A stretch of DNA of 64,000 bases from Symsagittifera roscoffensis (lineage: Eukaryota; Xenacoelomorpha; Acoela; Convolutidae): NCBI RefSeq assembly GCF_963678635.1, contig NC_087065.1:39619430-39683429 (forward strand), in the 5' to 3' direction. The notes below the pieces were generated by a model. That model did no database searches, had not been told where the DNA came from, and saw only the letters and a program-made list of their open reading frames with translations. Position 1 is the stretch's first letter, and every line of letters starts with the position of its first letter. Shown piece by piece: positions 1-13,310 of the stretch. Both the position numbers and the translations under genes were made by a program.

Positions 1-1060
1 GGGACGTTTTGACTTTATGGCACCGTGGAACAAACCCAACCCAATTTTTAAGAAAGAATTGAACAAATAAGTTTTTACAGTTTTTGTACCTGGTAACAAA
101 CCCCTTCTTTTGCAAAAAAGGGAGGAATAATTAAAAGGATCTCGAGTATATCATGTAGCGTTTCTTATTTTATGACTTATACATTTCAAAAAGCTACTCA
201 AATAAAAAATTTTAAAAATCCACGTCAACTATCAATGATAAAAAGCATTTCAATGTAGGCAATCATCTAACAAAAACAAAATATACTCTTATTGAACGCA
301 ATTTCATAGATTTGTGCATTTAAGCATTAACAATTTTGTACCTTGTAACAAATCCACCTTCTGCGAAAAAGGGAAGATTGTTAATAAAATTTCAAAAATT
401 ATAGGCAGCATTCATTCATCTCAAAAACCAATTCAATTTACAAACTGAAAAATTCTGAATCATATTCAGTGATAAAATATTTTTTTATTCGACCAAATTT
501 TTGTTTTTGTCTGAAAAACAAATAAAGTCCTATTGTTTGCAGTTTCATCGAATTGAATGGCTAGGCATATAAAAATTTTGTACCCTCTAATAAATCTGCC
601 TTTTTGCAAAAAAAACGGCGAATAGTTAAAAATAACTCAAATGTTACAGCCAGCGTTTTTTTTAATTGATAGTTTATACATTTCAAAAAGCTATTCAATT
701 AACAAACTAAAAAATATCGGATCTAGTGAACTATTTTAATTTTATGGCACCATGGAACAAACCCAACCCCTTTTTCAAGAAAGAATTGAACCATTACGCT
801 TCTACAATTTTTGTACGTGGTGAAAAATTCCTCCATTTGCAAAAAAAAGAGGGAATAGTTAGAAGAATACCAAATAAAATATGCAACGTTTCTTAGTTTA
901 TGGCTTAAATCTTTCAAAAAGCCATTCAAATAAGAAATTGAAAAATTCCACTGAACTTTTAGTATTAAAAAATATTTGAATGGGCCAAATTTCTGTAACT
1001 GTTTAAAAATTAAGTAGTCCTATTCGGCACAGTTTCATAGACTTGGAAAAATTTTATAAA
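1..1060. repeat. Degenerate tandem repeat block
   Basis: A segment beginning near 15 (TTTATGGCACCGTGGAAC) recurs near 741 with few changes, giving a period of about 725 bases. Inside it are shorter related units that repeat the pattern TTTTGTACC, GTAACAAA, a C/T-rich word and then GCAAAAAAGGG near 80, 335, 570 and 810. A second shared word, TTTCAAAAAGC, recurs near 185, 683 and 910. No open frame shows coding character. This is probably an old tandem array of units of roughly 240 bases that has drifted. Its left edge lies outside the window. Confidence 0.7.
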
Positions 1061-4000
1061 TGGCTTGAAGGCCCGTCGGCAAGCCTCTCCTTCGACTCAA
1101 AATGTTGCATTAGATTTTTAATATTAAGAGTCCAGTGCTCAAAATATATCATAATTTTCTTAGCAAAACTTTTCGAGGGGAGTCAGAATTTTCAGGATGA
1201 TGCACGAGCAGACTTTTTATTTGCAAATTTATTTAAAGTCCTTCGGAATTAAAGTAGATGTAAACAGATTTTTAACTGTAAAAAATGAAATAGAGAGTGT
1301 TCCAACTAATCGGCCTTCGTTTGAACCATAAAATCAAGTTTCTAAAGTTTTCTAGGGTTAGAAAACTTTCCCAAATTACTCCAGTCACTTTTTTGCTGCT
1401 AGGTTTAAAAAAAAACTACAGGTTGTATTGAAAATTACTGCAACAACAGTCTAGCGTTTCTTAGCACCATTTTGAGTCAAAGGGAAATTGAGTGAAGGAG
1501 GAACTTAAAAGTTCCATTTGTGAATCAATGAATCGATTTGTTATTGAGGCGTGTTTCCCTTCGGAAGGCGTTTCTCGCCGCACAAACAAAACACCCAAAG
1601 GGGCGGCATTTTTCAATCCAGGGTCAAAATAGGTGTTCAAGTATCATGGTCACTCCTTTCTATTTACAATAGCGGGCAAATAAAAATTAAATCTTCAAAG
1701 GGCTCAATGTTTAAAAAAAAATCAGAAAAAAAACGTCATTTTGCACTAAAACGCTATGACGCGTAAGTAATAAAAAAATCGTTTTGTTTTCAGAAAACCG
1801 TTTTCTAATCCTTCACTTAAAACTCGTTTAATGCTCATTCATTCCTTATTGCTGTTTAAAAGATCTGTTTGCGTCAGGAAAAAGAGCAACCAAATTACAG
1901 GCTGTGTTTCATTCTGCGGAAAAATCAATAAAATTCTTCTGGCACCAATAAATTATTAATCGCTTCCCCAATTTGTCTTCAAAAAATCTTATTGTTGTTG
2001 AAAATCTTTGAAATTTTTCTTTTTTGCTTTCTAGCTTTTGTGTACAGGTATGTACAGGCTCAATTGAACATCCATAGTATTACTATTTGAGGTGATTATT
2101 TGAGACACGGGAATTCTGGGGTTGTAATACGGTCAAATTGTGAAAACTAAATCAAAAACTCAGGCTCTTTTTCTTAATACGGGTTATTATTTCCCTGAAA
2201 TAACGGGAAACAAAAATATGCATCAAATCTTCAAAATCAATAGTTCACTGCAAGATAAAAAAAATCGGCTTCAAATAAACTTTTGTTACAATTTTTCCTT
2301 ATAGCCTTTGCCACACTTATTATTTAGTGCCAATTGATTTCGATAATCTTCACTCAAAAAAAGGTTAGCAAGATAAAGTTTGGAAAAAGTACCAAGGGGA
2401 CTTGTTTTGACTATGACTTGTACCCAACAAATGCTTCTTAACTCGATAGAATTTATTAAAAAAAAAGAAATCTGGCCTCGGAACAGAAATTATTTGTTTT
2501 TTTTAATCTAACGTTGAAAATAAACAAAATCGAGAAAAAATTATATGATTTGTGATTGAGGTCAAACTAGTGGTAATTCGCATTATTGCTCCGATTCTTG
2601 AAATTCGGGAGAAACTTTGCTCCGGGTGTGTTTTGTTTTTATATAAACTTTTTCTTTCCTTTTTTTCCACAAAAATTCTGGCTCACAAATAAATATCGCA
2701 ATTAGTCGAGTGATAAAACATATTGAAACCTTTCCAGTCTTGATACGAACGATAGTAAAACAATTTCAAAAAATTTTCCTAATATTGGGAAAAATTAATT
2801 TGAAAATTTTGAGTTTCAGTCTATCTTTGAGTAAATACTAGACCTCATTTGCTTGCTCAATGTTAGACTAAAAACGTTTACTTATAATTAAAAAAAAATG
2901 AAAATAATTTTTAGCACTTCTTGCAATAGAATAGATTATTTTTACAAAATTCAAAATAACTATTGAACAAAAACAAAAAAAATTTGAAAACTATTTGATT
3001 GGTTTTATTTTTTGAATAAAACCGGGATCGATTATGTTTGAATTACAAACAATTTAAACGTTTGTATGATTCTCTCATCACACATCACACAAAAAATGAC
3101 ACTAATTTGGTGGAAACAATTTTTAGTAGTCTTTGTATAAATCTGGTCGGAACCTCTTGACCTACTTGCACAGCAACCAATTATCTTTCTTGTCTTGCTT
3201 TGTCTATATTCAGGTCTTGTGGTTTAGCAGTTAAAATTTTCCAATAATCATGCAATCGATGGTTGGAATAACCACTTCGAAGTGCATTAGTTCAAAAGTT
3301 TTCTGACCAGAAATCAGATTAGAAACAAAATTTTCTGGGGAGCACCATTTTTTATTTGAACAATTTAAAAAAGTTTTGGCCTCAAACTTTGATAAGGAAA
3401 TAAGAATTTCTTGTCAGAAATGGAGTTTAATAAGTCCGGGAAGGATAAATTAATTCAATGAATATCGCAAACTTAAAGTGAAGTTAGCACAAAGGTCATG
3501 TCTGTAAAAAACGAAAAGGGACCAGTCGGAATTCTGGGGAGATATCCCCTCACCAAGCAGTTGGCAAAACCTAAAAATAGAAAACTGTAACATGCGGTAG
3601 AGGTAATTTCAAAGAAAAATTAGTCATTCAGATCAAGTTAAAGAACTTTTTTTCAAACATGACCAAACGTTTTCATCATTTCAAAGAATAATTTCAAAAA
3701 TTTTAGAAAATTCTTTTACAAATTACTAGGGTATTTTAGGGTCCCATTATAGCCCACCAGCCTGGAAACAAGACAATTAGGTTCTCTGTTTCTGTAAAAA
3801 TTTTGTTGATTAAAAAATTGCGGTTCTTGTTTATTTGTTTTATTTGACTTACTTACTGAAGGACTATACTTTATCTGGGAAGCTACATTGAAATAAACCC
3901 AGCAGCTAGAATGTACAAACTGATATCAAATATTTAAACAAATGGATATCAAATTTCTCAGAAAGGTATAAAAATTCGTTAAAAAGGGCAAATAAAATTC

Positions 4001-4195
4001 AATTTACATTTAATTTGGATATAATTGTGTCAATTTGCCTCTTAAAGTTTGTTCTAAGGTGCGTCAATTCTGAAATTCTATGCTGGGGACTGTCCATGCT
4101 TTTCAGAGCAAAATCACAAATTTCAATGTTTTAACATATTTGATTCTAGACAAATATAGTCCTTATATGTAACAACACTGTAATTGAATTTTTGA
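1061..4195. other. Non-coding AT-rich stretch, nothing recognised
   Basis: No exon, RNA gene or well-bounded repeat was recognised here. The sequence is AT-rich with many A and T runs. The few open frames near 60-70 codons have no recognisable protein motif and no matching splice context. Confidence 0.5.
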
Positions 4196-4199
4196 TTTT

Positions 4200-4745
4200 T
4201 TCTCTGATTAGAAATTAGTCGCGCATTAATGCACAAAAATTTTGTCGGCACATTAGTTTTGTTCTTCAAAAATTTTTCTTAAAGCGCGACTCTGAACATT
4301 AGTCGCGCGTTAATGCACAAAAAATTTGTCGGCACATTACTTTTGTTGCGGAATCCGTAACGAGCGAATATAGGTAGTTGTTCCAGATTCCGCAAATATA
4401 AGCGGATTCCGCAAATACCTGTGGATTCCGCAAATTTGCTTACAATTTGCGGAAGCCGCCTACAATTTGCAAATTTCTATTACAGCTGCCGATTCCGCGA
4501 CAGCTCAAGCTTATTAAACACATATATTTTATTTTGTTCATCGATTCCACAAACTGTTCCAGATTTCGCAAAATTTTAATGCGGATTTCGCAAAATTTTT
4601 TGTTTTTGGAGCAATTTTGAGCAATACAGTGTTTTAAATATTTGTCCGTGGAATCCAAAACAGTAAAGAAGATCAAAGAAAATAGCAATGTTGCGGATTC
4701 CGCGACAAATCTGATTTTGGCCTGTTGCGGAATCCTTTCTTAATG
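4200..4745. repeat. Local repeats: TTAGTCGCGC duplicate and GCGGATTCCGC cluster
   Basis: A segment of about 50 bases beginning TTAGTCGCGC near 4207 is repeated near 4291 with few differences. It is followed by a cluster of the self-complementary word GCGGATTCCGC and close variants between about 4330 and 4730. The palindromic core TGCGGAATCCGCA recurs in both orientations. No coding content is seen. It may be a degenerate satellite or the subterminal repeat array of a lost transposon. Confidence 0.6.
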
Positions 4746-5377
4746 TACCAGACCATCATTTTCACATAATTGATGGAACCAATTTCTTCGACAAAGTTTT
4801 CTTCTTTCACTGAAACTAACGCTTTTTTAACGAGTTTATTCTTTCGCCAGAATTATTTCAAGTGAATTTAATAAGTAGAAATATTTAAATAATGAACTTT
4901 ACGGTTATATCGTCATTCCAAGGTGGATGATTTGAGCAATTGCTCAAATGATCTTTTTGCTAAAACTACTTTAGAGGCTACTTCAATACTTTTGCACCTC
5001 TTGGGTCACGCAACAGAGACACGTAACATATATGGTTTTTTGAAACTGACCGGCTGTTAAATTATTGCCTGAAGTTCCGTCTTTGGCAGAGAACAAATTC
5101 ATGTACTCATTGTGACCAGTTCAATGAACAACAAAACTTTAGCAATAATGCTCGCATCAGGTAGGCTCTTGAATGTTCCAATTGCCAATTACCGTCTATG
5201 AAATAGTGTTAGATTGTTAAAAAAAAACTATGGACTTTTCAAAAAAAGAAACCGTTGCTGAAAAAAAATCTAAATTTTGATTTAAGTCGTTTCTCCACTC
5301 GCTATGCAGAGAAGAAAGTGATACAAATAGCACATAGTAACGTAATGATAAGAGCAATTAATTTGAAGTAGTCTCTG

Positions 5378-5530
5378 AGCAGGATTAAATAGCCGCTTAC
5401 GCGTGGTTATCACAAAATATATCGCGCGGTACTTATTCCAAATTGACCAAAGTGGAAACTTTCAATCCCAGATCGCAGGTCAAATAATTTATTACTTTGA
5501 GCTCAGGAGATCATTGGGGTTCAAGTTGAA
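5378..5530 (-). mobile_element. Fragment of dispersed family A
   Basis: Matches the central part of family A in reverse orientation. The words ACGCGTGGTTATC, ATATATCGCGCGG, TTGACCAAAGTGG and TGAGCTCAGGA appear in the same order as in the full copy at 47838-48367. Both ends are missing. Confidence 0.6.
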
Positions 5531-5895
5531 ATTCTTCGCCTAGCACAGCACTAAAAAATTTAGTTGTTCAACATAAGAACTTGCTATGCCACTAAATTTC
5601 TTTATTGGTACGAATTTATTTTTTATTATTTTGGATTTTTTTCTGCTGCCAGTAATTGAACAGTTTTTGAACACTCTCCAATAATCGAATATATCTAGAA
5701 TGATTTGACTCTGACTTATTTGAAGTGTGGTACTGTGATTTTGCGGTCGTCTGCTCCACTTCGCCCAGCGTCGTTTTGCCCGAAGATACCCAATCCAGAG
5801 ACAAAAATATATATATATAGACAAAAATGTATATAAAAATATTATATATATAGAAACTTAACTTAAAGGATGGACTTTTATTTCAAGAAGCAAAA

Positions 5896-6442
5896 ACAAA
5901 ACAGATCGTATTAAGCCCTGGATGTTGCGACTGCTTTTTAAGGTGTGTCGAGCAGTGATAACATGAAAAAAATATATATGATAAAATAAAATGATTTTTT
6001 TAGTATGAGATTTTTTTTGTGAAAATCATCCCCCATACGCCATGTAAAGTACCGAGTGGCAAATTTTGCTTCCAGTGGCAAATCAAGCAAATCAATTAAG
6101 GCAAATAAGCTCCCTTCAACCTTCAACCAATTTGGAACAACAATTTCTAATTAAATCTACGCATGCGCGTTAATAGCTCGAAATATATCGAGCGGTAATT
6201 TTACGCTTGCGCGTTTATAGCTCGAAATATATCGCGCGGCAATATCTAAAGCCCCATAATTTCACAAACTAACGATCACAGGTGAAATATCATTTCAAAT
6301 TTAAGCTCAGGACAATAGGACTTTTTGAATGACTTTTTGAACTGTCAAAAATGGCTAGTTAAAAGGTCTAAAATTTGTCTGAAGAAAGAAAAATCAACCC
6401 GAGCACAAAAATTCCGTTACTTTTGATACCAAAGTCGGAACA
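5896..6442 (-). mobile_element. Near full-length copy of dispersed family A
   Basis: Reads in the reverse orientation from AACAAAACAGATCGTAT, through TGTTGCGACTGC and a duplicated core around 6160-6240 (ATATATCGAGCGG then ATATATCGCGCGG), to AAAGTCGGAACAA. It aligns end to end with the copies at 29352-29884, 32091-32630 and 47838-48367. No protein is encoded, so it is a non-autonomous element. The superfamily is not assigned. Confidence 0.75.
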
Positions 6443-6546
6443 ATAAAAATATAGAAAATGAGAAATTTTTATCCCGAATTTTTAAATTTTTCATAACAAT
6501 TCACTCGTATGAAGTGAACTTGCATTTCTCCAATACAAATTTTTTT

Positions 6547-7010
6547 TCTCTGTTCCAGCTTTCAAATAATATGATGGAATACTTGTGCTTTCGTCTGATT
6601 TTCCAGTCCAATTTTATTTTCTCAACTAGCCAACTTTGACAAGTTTTTGTTAATTTGTCTGAAAAAAAAAACGATGATGTGCGCTAAAAGTTAAAGCAAA
6701 TTGCAATTCGGATTATTTTTTTGCAAAGTTGTGATGATTTAAAAGCTGGTCGAGACGGAATAATAATTGCAGTACAGCAATGCTGCAATCCAGTTCTCGC
6801 TTTTACCGCGTACGCGGAATAAAAATTGACTCAAAAATTGTTTCAATTTGACTTTCAGGCATGCTAGTGAATCTAATACATCACAATATGCTATAAGTAT
6901 TACGCTGCAAATTAAAAAGCTTGTAGAGAGATGTTGTTTTATAAAATTTTCAATCAAACACTGTTCTAAAGAACTTAAAGGGCAGATGGAACATTCAGTA
7001 CGTCGTTGTA
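6547..7010 (+). mobile_element. Diverged family A copy, inverted relative to its neighbour
   Basis: The start (TCTGTTCCAGCTTTC, then GGAATACTTGTGCT, CAACTAGCCAAC) and the end (GGGCAGATGGAACATTCAG) follow the forward order of family A, with many substitutions and a lost centre. It lies about 100 bases from the reverse copy ending at 6442, so the two form a loose inverted pair. Confidence 0.45.
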
Positions 7011-7058
7011 CGTCGCCTTGAATCGAAAATATATATTTTTTTGTATGAAAGGAACTTG

Positions 7059-8193
7059 CCCGCACTGACAGAAATGGTTTCCGGTCGATTTAAATTGATT
7101 TTAAATCGATCCAAATCGATTGACCATGTACATTTTACGAACTTAAATGGATTTTAAATCGATTTAAATCGATCTTTTTGAAAGTTATAAATCAATTTAA
7201 GTGTCTAAAAATCGATTTAAATCGATTTCGATGGATTTTTCGACTCACTAAAATCCATCCAAATCTCATTTAAATCCATCAGATTCTCACTTAAATCCAT
7301 TTTAAATCGACTTAAATCAATCTTTTTGAAAATTTTAAATCAATTTAAGTGCCTAAAATTGATTTAAATCAATTTCGATGGATTTTCCGACACACAAAAA
7401 AAATTTTTTTTGGTTAACACGGCGAAAAAAAACATACCAGTTAAAAAAAACTGTTGGAATTTTTTATTCTCGATTTTTTAAACATAAGCACTCTTGCCAG
7501 ATGTTATAGAATTCATTAAAATGATCCACATAAATCAGGTTTTAAACTCAAAAATTTGCAATAAAACCATAGAAAACCATTGTAACTCAGATTATGGGCA
7601 AAATCTTGTGTAGCAAACCAGAAAAGGGTCAGGTAAAATTAAATTGTGATCTCAATAATATGCAATTAAATCATAGAAAAACATGAAAGTAAATCAAATT
7701 TTAAGCAACAAATTATGAAACGAATCAAGAAAAGGGTAAATATAGATCAGTTTTTGAACTCAAAATATGCAAGAAAATCATAAAATTTTATCAATATTTT
7801 GGTCTTTTTATTTGGTCTTCTTTATGCTACAAAACGCTATGGATGAAAAATGAAAAATGATAGGCAAAAAGTAAATGCAAAAAAAATTGAAACTGATAAA
7901 ACTCGAATGAAAAAAAATCGATTTAAATTGATTTAAATCCATTTTATTCCCCTTAAAAATGAAAATTAATTCAGACTGGAAAAAAATGCATTTAAATTGA
8001 TTTAAAATCGATTTGGATCAATTTTTTTAGCTGGGATTTAAGATCAATTTAAATCGATTTTAAATCGATCCAAATCAATCTTCATATTTTTTGTTTAATC
8101 TTCGTACTTTTGTTATACTAAAATCGATCTAAATTTAATCAACGTACTTTTTTCATACAAAAATCAATCCTAATCCATTTTTGTCAGTGCGGG
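7059..8193. mobile_element. 1.1-kb TIR element filled with GATTTAAATC repeats
   Basis: The left end starts CCCGCACTGACAGAAATGG and the right end is the reverse complement of CCCGCACTGACAAAAATGG, giving 19-bp terminal inverted repeats with one mismatch. The interior near both ends is built of iterated palindromic words ATTTAAATCGATTTAAAT and relatives, in both orientations; the centre is unique AT-rich sequence. No ORF is present. No clear target-site duplication was seen (left flank GGAACTTG, right flank TCTATAAT). This is a non-autonomous DNA-transposon type element of unknown superfamily. Confidence 0.75.
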
Positions 8194-8209
8194 TCTATAA
8201 TATCACGTG

Positions 8210-8590
8210 AGACGATTTACGAAGAAAGTGCGGAATATTTACGCTTTGGTTTGTTTTTTTTTCTATGTGTTTTTCGAATTCCTGATTAAGTTTTGCGATG
8301 GAACTTTTTAAGCATCTGAGAGATATTGCGGTAATAAGCTCAAATTAAAAAGATATTTTACCTGTGATGTTTTTTTTGTAATGATTAGGGGTTTGAAATC
8401 GCTAATTCGGTCAGCTTGGGGTAATTTATTTGAGTCCGGCAATCTAGTCTTTTTAAAACAATAACATACGCTGAACACACCGCACCCTTTGTATTTTGTC
8501 AAGGTTTCAACTAAAAAGAAACCTTTTTAATTGACCCTAAATTGCAGTCGGAACATTGCCCTGATATACGAGCTAGCGGTCTTGCCTATT
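8210..8590 (+). mobile_element. Family A fragment
   Basis: Forward-order family A words are visible: GTGCGGAATATTTACGCT, AAGCTCAAATTAAAAAGATAT, TTTACCTGTGATG, and at the end TTGCAGTCGGAACATTGCCC followed by CGAGCTAGCGGTCTTG. The sequence has diverged and the centre is shortened. Confidence 0.55.
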
Positions 8591-8599
8591 TTTTCTGCG

Positions 8600-10426
8600 T
8601 TTTAGCATGAATTTAGCTACAAAACCAACTCGTTCTAGCAGATTAATAATTACTGAAAAACAATTTTGTTGTTTTTTGCTTGTCATTCAACTATTTTATT
8701 TAGATTACTGTGATAAAAAAAACTTGTACAGCAATCGGCTATCCTTGTTTTAATGTTGGTTTTAAAATAATCAGATTTATTAGATTTTTTAAAAAAATGT
8801 ATTTTGCTTCGATACCAAAAGAGTCTTTACTATCATTCTCTGTCTAGTACAATTAAATTGAACGCCAATTTTTTTCAACTTTCTGGAAGTGACATATTCG
8901 TTTTTTTTTAGATCAGTTGAATAGACTTTTTGTTGTGAATTTGAAGTATGATTGAGTAATGAAATTTGTATTTAAATTCAGCGCCAAATGTAATTCGTTG
9001 CTCGGCCTTCAATGACGTTTAAACTGTCAATTTGATAATTCTCGAGGATCGTAGATGACTTTGCGATATCATAAAAGTTTCATTTCCGGGGCGGTAAATC
9101 GGTTAAAATCCACTTCTTGGGTGGTATTACTAGGAGGTTTGAGGACTGTCCAACCGCACCGTCTAAAATTACAAGGTCTCCGTTAATTTATTGGATGTTA
9201 TATCAACCTCGGAGTGTTTTCGGTCAAAAGCATGATTCCCTTTACGATATCTTAACCGAATATAGGTTTCGAAGGATCTCGTTGCAGACACCCAAACAAT
9301 CCGAACTCCCGGTATCAATAGGACTAAAAGTCCATTTGGCTGAGAAGTCTTTTTGTGTTTGCGTCTTGAAATTTGGAAAGAGCTGTCGGCTTTCTCCCTT
9401 TTCGTGGCTTGCGGTTACATACATAAAATGAATTTGCGCTTCGAATTCGGTAGTTGTAACAAACCAATAAAAACAAGGGAAGTTAATTTAATTACATTGA
9501 TTCATGATACTATTATGACCTGCACTTCGACTGCTGTCGTGTTCTAAATACTGGTGAAACCTGGACGCTCCTACATGTGTTTTTACTTTTTTTGGTTGCT
9601 TTGATTGATTTGAAAGCACCAAACAAGAACTATATTTTTGAAAGTAAGAGTCCAACAAAAATACTGGTGCAAATATATACATATGACAGAGCAATTTTGA
9701 CAGGGTAATTTTTTTAGGTCTTTTCCACTCCCCCCCCCCCCCCCCCACATTTGAAAGTTAGTTTTGAAAAACTATTTTTAAGTTGTTATAACATCATGAA
9801 ACCTTGAATTGTGAAAAAACCAACTAGTGTGAACAAGTTTGTCCCTCGTACCTTTCATCGTAACATGACGCATTCAGCCATAATAACACGTAAGACTCCT
9901 GATAAAATGGAATTGAAATTTTGAAAATCGGGGCAGTGGTTTTACAAGATTCATTAAAAAGAACAAATATGTTTGTCATGGCATAATTAGTCGACATGCC
10001 AATTTTTATCAATCGGACAATGTGAGCAGAAAAATTAATCATTAAGTTTGCACTTGGGGGAAAGAAAAAAGAGCCAGCTGTTCCCACCATTTGATTGTTA
10101 TGTCTGTGCTCGCCATTTAATTGTTACTGTTCCCACCATTTGATTGTTATGAAAACTGACATGAATTTGGTCTTCATAATCAACCTTGTAAAACCACTCA
10201 CTACACCATAAAACTGATGGTTATGTCAGGTTGGAGGGGGGGGGGGGGGGTTGAAAGAGCCAAAAAGCCGCTATCAATACAAAAACCTTTTTTTTCGCAA
10301 TACTAGATCCACAGTGGCCATTTTTGATAGAAATTTTAGAGTTACGAAACATTGATTCTTCGATCCAGTTTCTTATTTCGTTTGTTTTAATCTGTAAGTT
10401 TCTGTTTTGTCCGTTAGAGACTCTGG
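8600..10426. other. Non-coding stretch with C-run and short duplications
   Basis: No exon was recognised. The stretch from about 9040 to 9430 is less AT-rich and holds a 104-codon open frame without recognisable motifs, so it is left uncalled. A run of C lies at about 9729-9746 and a run of G near 10237-10251. The word CCACCATTTGATTGTTATG is repeated near 10084 and 10133. Confidence 0.4.
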
Positions 10427-10626
10427 NNNNNNNNNNNNNNNNNNNNNNNNNNNNNNNNNNNNNNNNNNNNNNNNNNNNNNNNNNNNNNNNNNNNNNNNNN
10501 NNNNNNNNNNNNNNNNNNNNNNNNNNNNNNNNNNNNNNNNNNNNNNNNNNNNNNNNNNNNNNNNNNNNNNNNNNNNNNNNNNNNNNNNNNNNNNNNNNNN
10601 NNNNNNNNNNNNNNNNNNNNNNNNNN
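10427..10626. other. Assembly gap (200 N)
   Basis: A run of exactly 200 N. The round length suggests a placeholder, so the true missing length is unknown. A small exon could be hidden here. Confidence 0.98.
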
Positions 10627-13200
10627 CTTTCCGAAGCTGTTCTTTTAGTTTTCTGATTAAGATTCGACGAGTGTAAATCGTCGTGGTCTCTTATATACGC
10701 GGTGATGATTTTTCTGTTTGCTTAGTTCATTTCTTGTGTTAGATGAAAAGCAAAATCAACTATTGAACAAAAATGTAAGAGTCACGAAAGACGCGATTGA
10801 TTTCTAATTTTACAAATAGACTTTCGTCGGAGTTTACAGCGGAGGTTTTGTTTTTTTTTTCTGATGTCTCAGTTGAGTAACACTATATTAACTGTTCATA
10901 TGTTGAATTATTTCATATTGAGTTCCTTTCAATCTTCATTCGGACGATATTTAAAATTTTTCAAAATGATTTCTCAGTGTCGAAAAAAACATGACTTTCT
11001 AAAGTCGTCATGTTTACTTCATAGCGGGCAGCAAAACGCAAATGAGCAGAAAAAAGCATTGAATTAGGATATACAAAGTAACTTATTGTTAGAAAAACGT
11101 TACAAACTCCGTTATACCCAGCAAGTTTTCCAGGAACTACAGAGTTTGATTTAAAAACATCCTGTAAAACGCTGTTAGAAGTCAAATTTCTACTTTACTG
11201 AAGCCAAACCACTAGTTTTTTTTTTATTATAAGAATGTCAGGTGGCTTGATTTTAATCTAAATGAAAAACCAGAAAAAAAATATGTTTGAAGAAAACAAC
11301 ATAATAAATTTCTAAGAACCATTTTTGATCTACTCGGAAATTTTTAATTGTCTTACCACCTCCGTTTAATACCCAATGTCGATTACACAGCTATGACTGC
11401 CCCTAAATTGATTAAATTTGTATTTTATTTTCAATTTTTTTTCAGGCCACGCATGAGTGATAATTTTTGAGGCTAGTAAAATTTCAGTTTGCTCGCTTAA
11501 ATTGCTTTGAGATTTGTCAAAAACTATGTCAAAAAATAAAAGCAAACTTTGTTTTCGACTTTAACTCTGGACATTGATTGTTTCAGATGTGAGAGACAAT
11601 TTCAAAAAACTGAATATAACCAAAATTTTTAAGAAAAGAACCATAACGAGCGCAATCTGCCTCAATTTTTCTGGATCTTCAGACCAGTTTGTTCAAAAAG
11701 TAAAGCAAATCTTTAGAAAATAATGAAACAGATTGTGATATCGGAGAACCATGAACCGAAAAAGTGAAAAAAATGTTTATAGGGAAGTTTGGCAACCAAC
11801 TTTTATTTCAATATGGATTTCTGCACTAAAATGAGAATCATTGAGATTCAGTTCTTCACATCGCCTTTCAAGATCTTGTTGCGCTGTTTTTTAAAGCTTC
11901 AACTTTTGATTTTCTTGAGTTTTGAACTTATTGGGTATGTTTTTTAAAACCTTTTTTATGCATTGTAAAAGCTAGTCGCGAAATACTTGTTTGGCTGTTT
12001 TCAACCATTTGAATTTTGATTAAAATTTCCTCTGATGAAAATTGATGAAATAGTTGTTTTTTGGTATTCGGTATCCACAATAACACACGGGAGACTATCG
12101 TGATAAAATTTTCTCTCTTCTACAAAAGTAGCTGGAGTCTATTATAAGCTGTTTTTTTTTAAATTTTGATGAATTATTCGATGCAGGGGTCTGATTAAAA
12201 TAATAAATTGATTTTGGATTTTGAACAAGTTATCACACACCTAGTGGAGTGGGAGGAAACAATGGCCTGGGGTGGGTTTTTTTATCCAGTTTCACATAAC
12301 TTCATAGATGATAATTCATAATTTTCTAATTTCTATAGTATTTTTGTAAAGTGTTCTCATATCTATCCTGTTGTATTTTTGGTTCCAAACATGTATTCGA
12401 CAAAGAAGTGAAGTTATGGAAGAACAACTGTATGATTAAAACAGCATGACTCTGAATAAGTATCAAAGCAGACTTCGAGCGAAGAAACAATTGAAATTGG
12501 AACAAGAAAGAAAAAATAGTAATTAAGAAAAGAGAACAAAGAATTTTTTTTCAAGACGACCTTGTGGGGTTGATTTAGTGCATCCAACAAAAAAAGAACC
12601 AGAAACCTATGGATCTTTAAACTACAACCAAAATTTGTCGCAAACAAAATATTCGGTAGAAAATTTGACAAACAAAAATAAAACCGACCTCCAATAAGCT
12701 TAGAATCAACTAAAAAATACTAACAAAGAGTGTTTTATATATAGTTAATGCAAGCCCAAATTGGAAATTAAGCCGAGTTGTCTCAATTTGTCTGGAAGTT
12801 ATATCAACTTGTCTGGAATTTAAAAAAAATCATTTTAAACAAAAATAACATGCCAGACAACAGAACAATAATATTGCATCGGAACGAAATTAAAGAAGCA
12901 ACCAAAACCCGAAAACAATCATTTCCGAGAAAAATAACTGCATGCGTAAAAATTTTGTAGTTTTTGATCGACAAAAAAAATTTGATGAAAAAAAATTTTC
13001 AAAAAAAAAAATCTGTTTTTTTTTTAAACTTGTATTAAAAACTTTTCAAAAACTGCAAGAAAAAATTCAAAATTTTGTTAAAATCAACTGCTTCTACTGA
13101 TGGCCGTTAGAAAATAAGAAAAAACTGAATCTTTAAACAGTGTCCGTGCAACGGGAGCTAAGCCGGAAAAATAAAGAGGCGGACGACTGCTCGAAAAAAG
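10627..13200. other. Non-coding AT-rich stretch, nothing recognised
   Basis: No exon, RNA gene or bounded repeat was recognised. The open frames are short and lack motifs. Confidence 0.4.
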
Positions 13201-13221
13201 AGGGAAAAATCAAGCTTGAAA

Positions 13222-13310
13222 ACAAAAACAGGTTCCTACTGGTTTCGGACCACACGCCTTAGTAATTTTAAGAATGTGTTACCTCTACGCCAGACGTGCT
13301 GGTTAATTGA
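13222..13310 (-). repeat. tRNA-like head of SINE (family C)
   Basis: On the minus strand the order TCTGGCGTAGAGGTAACAC (A-box-like) followed about 35 bases later by GTGGTCCGAAACC (B-box-like) matches the tRNA-like segments at 36618-36695, 52205-52292 and 59030-59100. The anticodon arm is not well formed, so this is a SINE promoter rather than a functional tRNA. Confidence 0.5.

Noticed and set aside
1-1060. CRISPR array
   Set aside because: The repeats are long, diverged and unevenly spaced, and the window is plainly eukaryotic.
9117-9431. 104-codon open frame in a less AT-rich patch
   Set aside because: No motif was recognised and frames on both strands are equally open, so coding is not supported.
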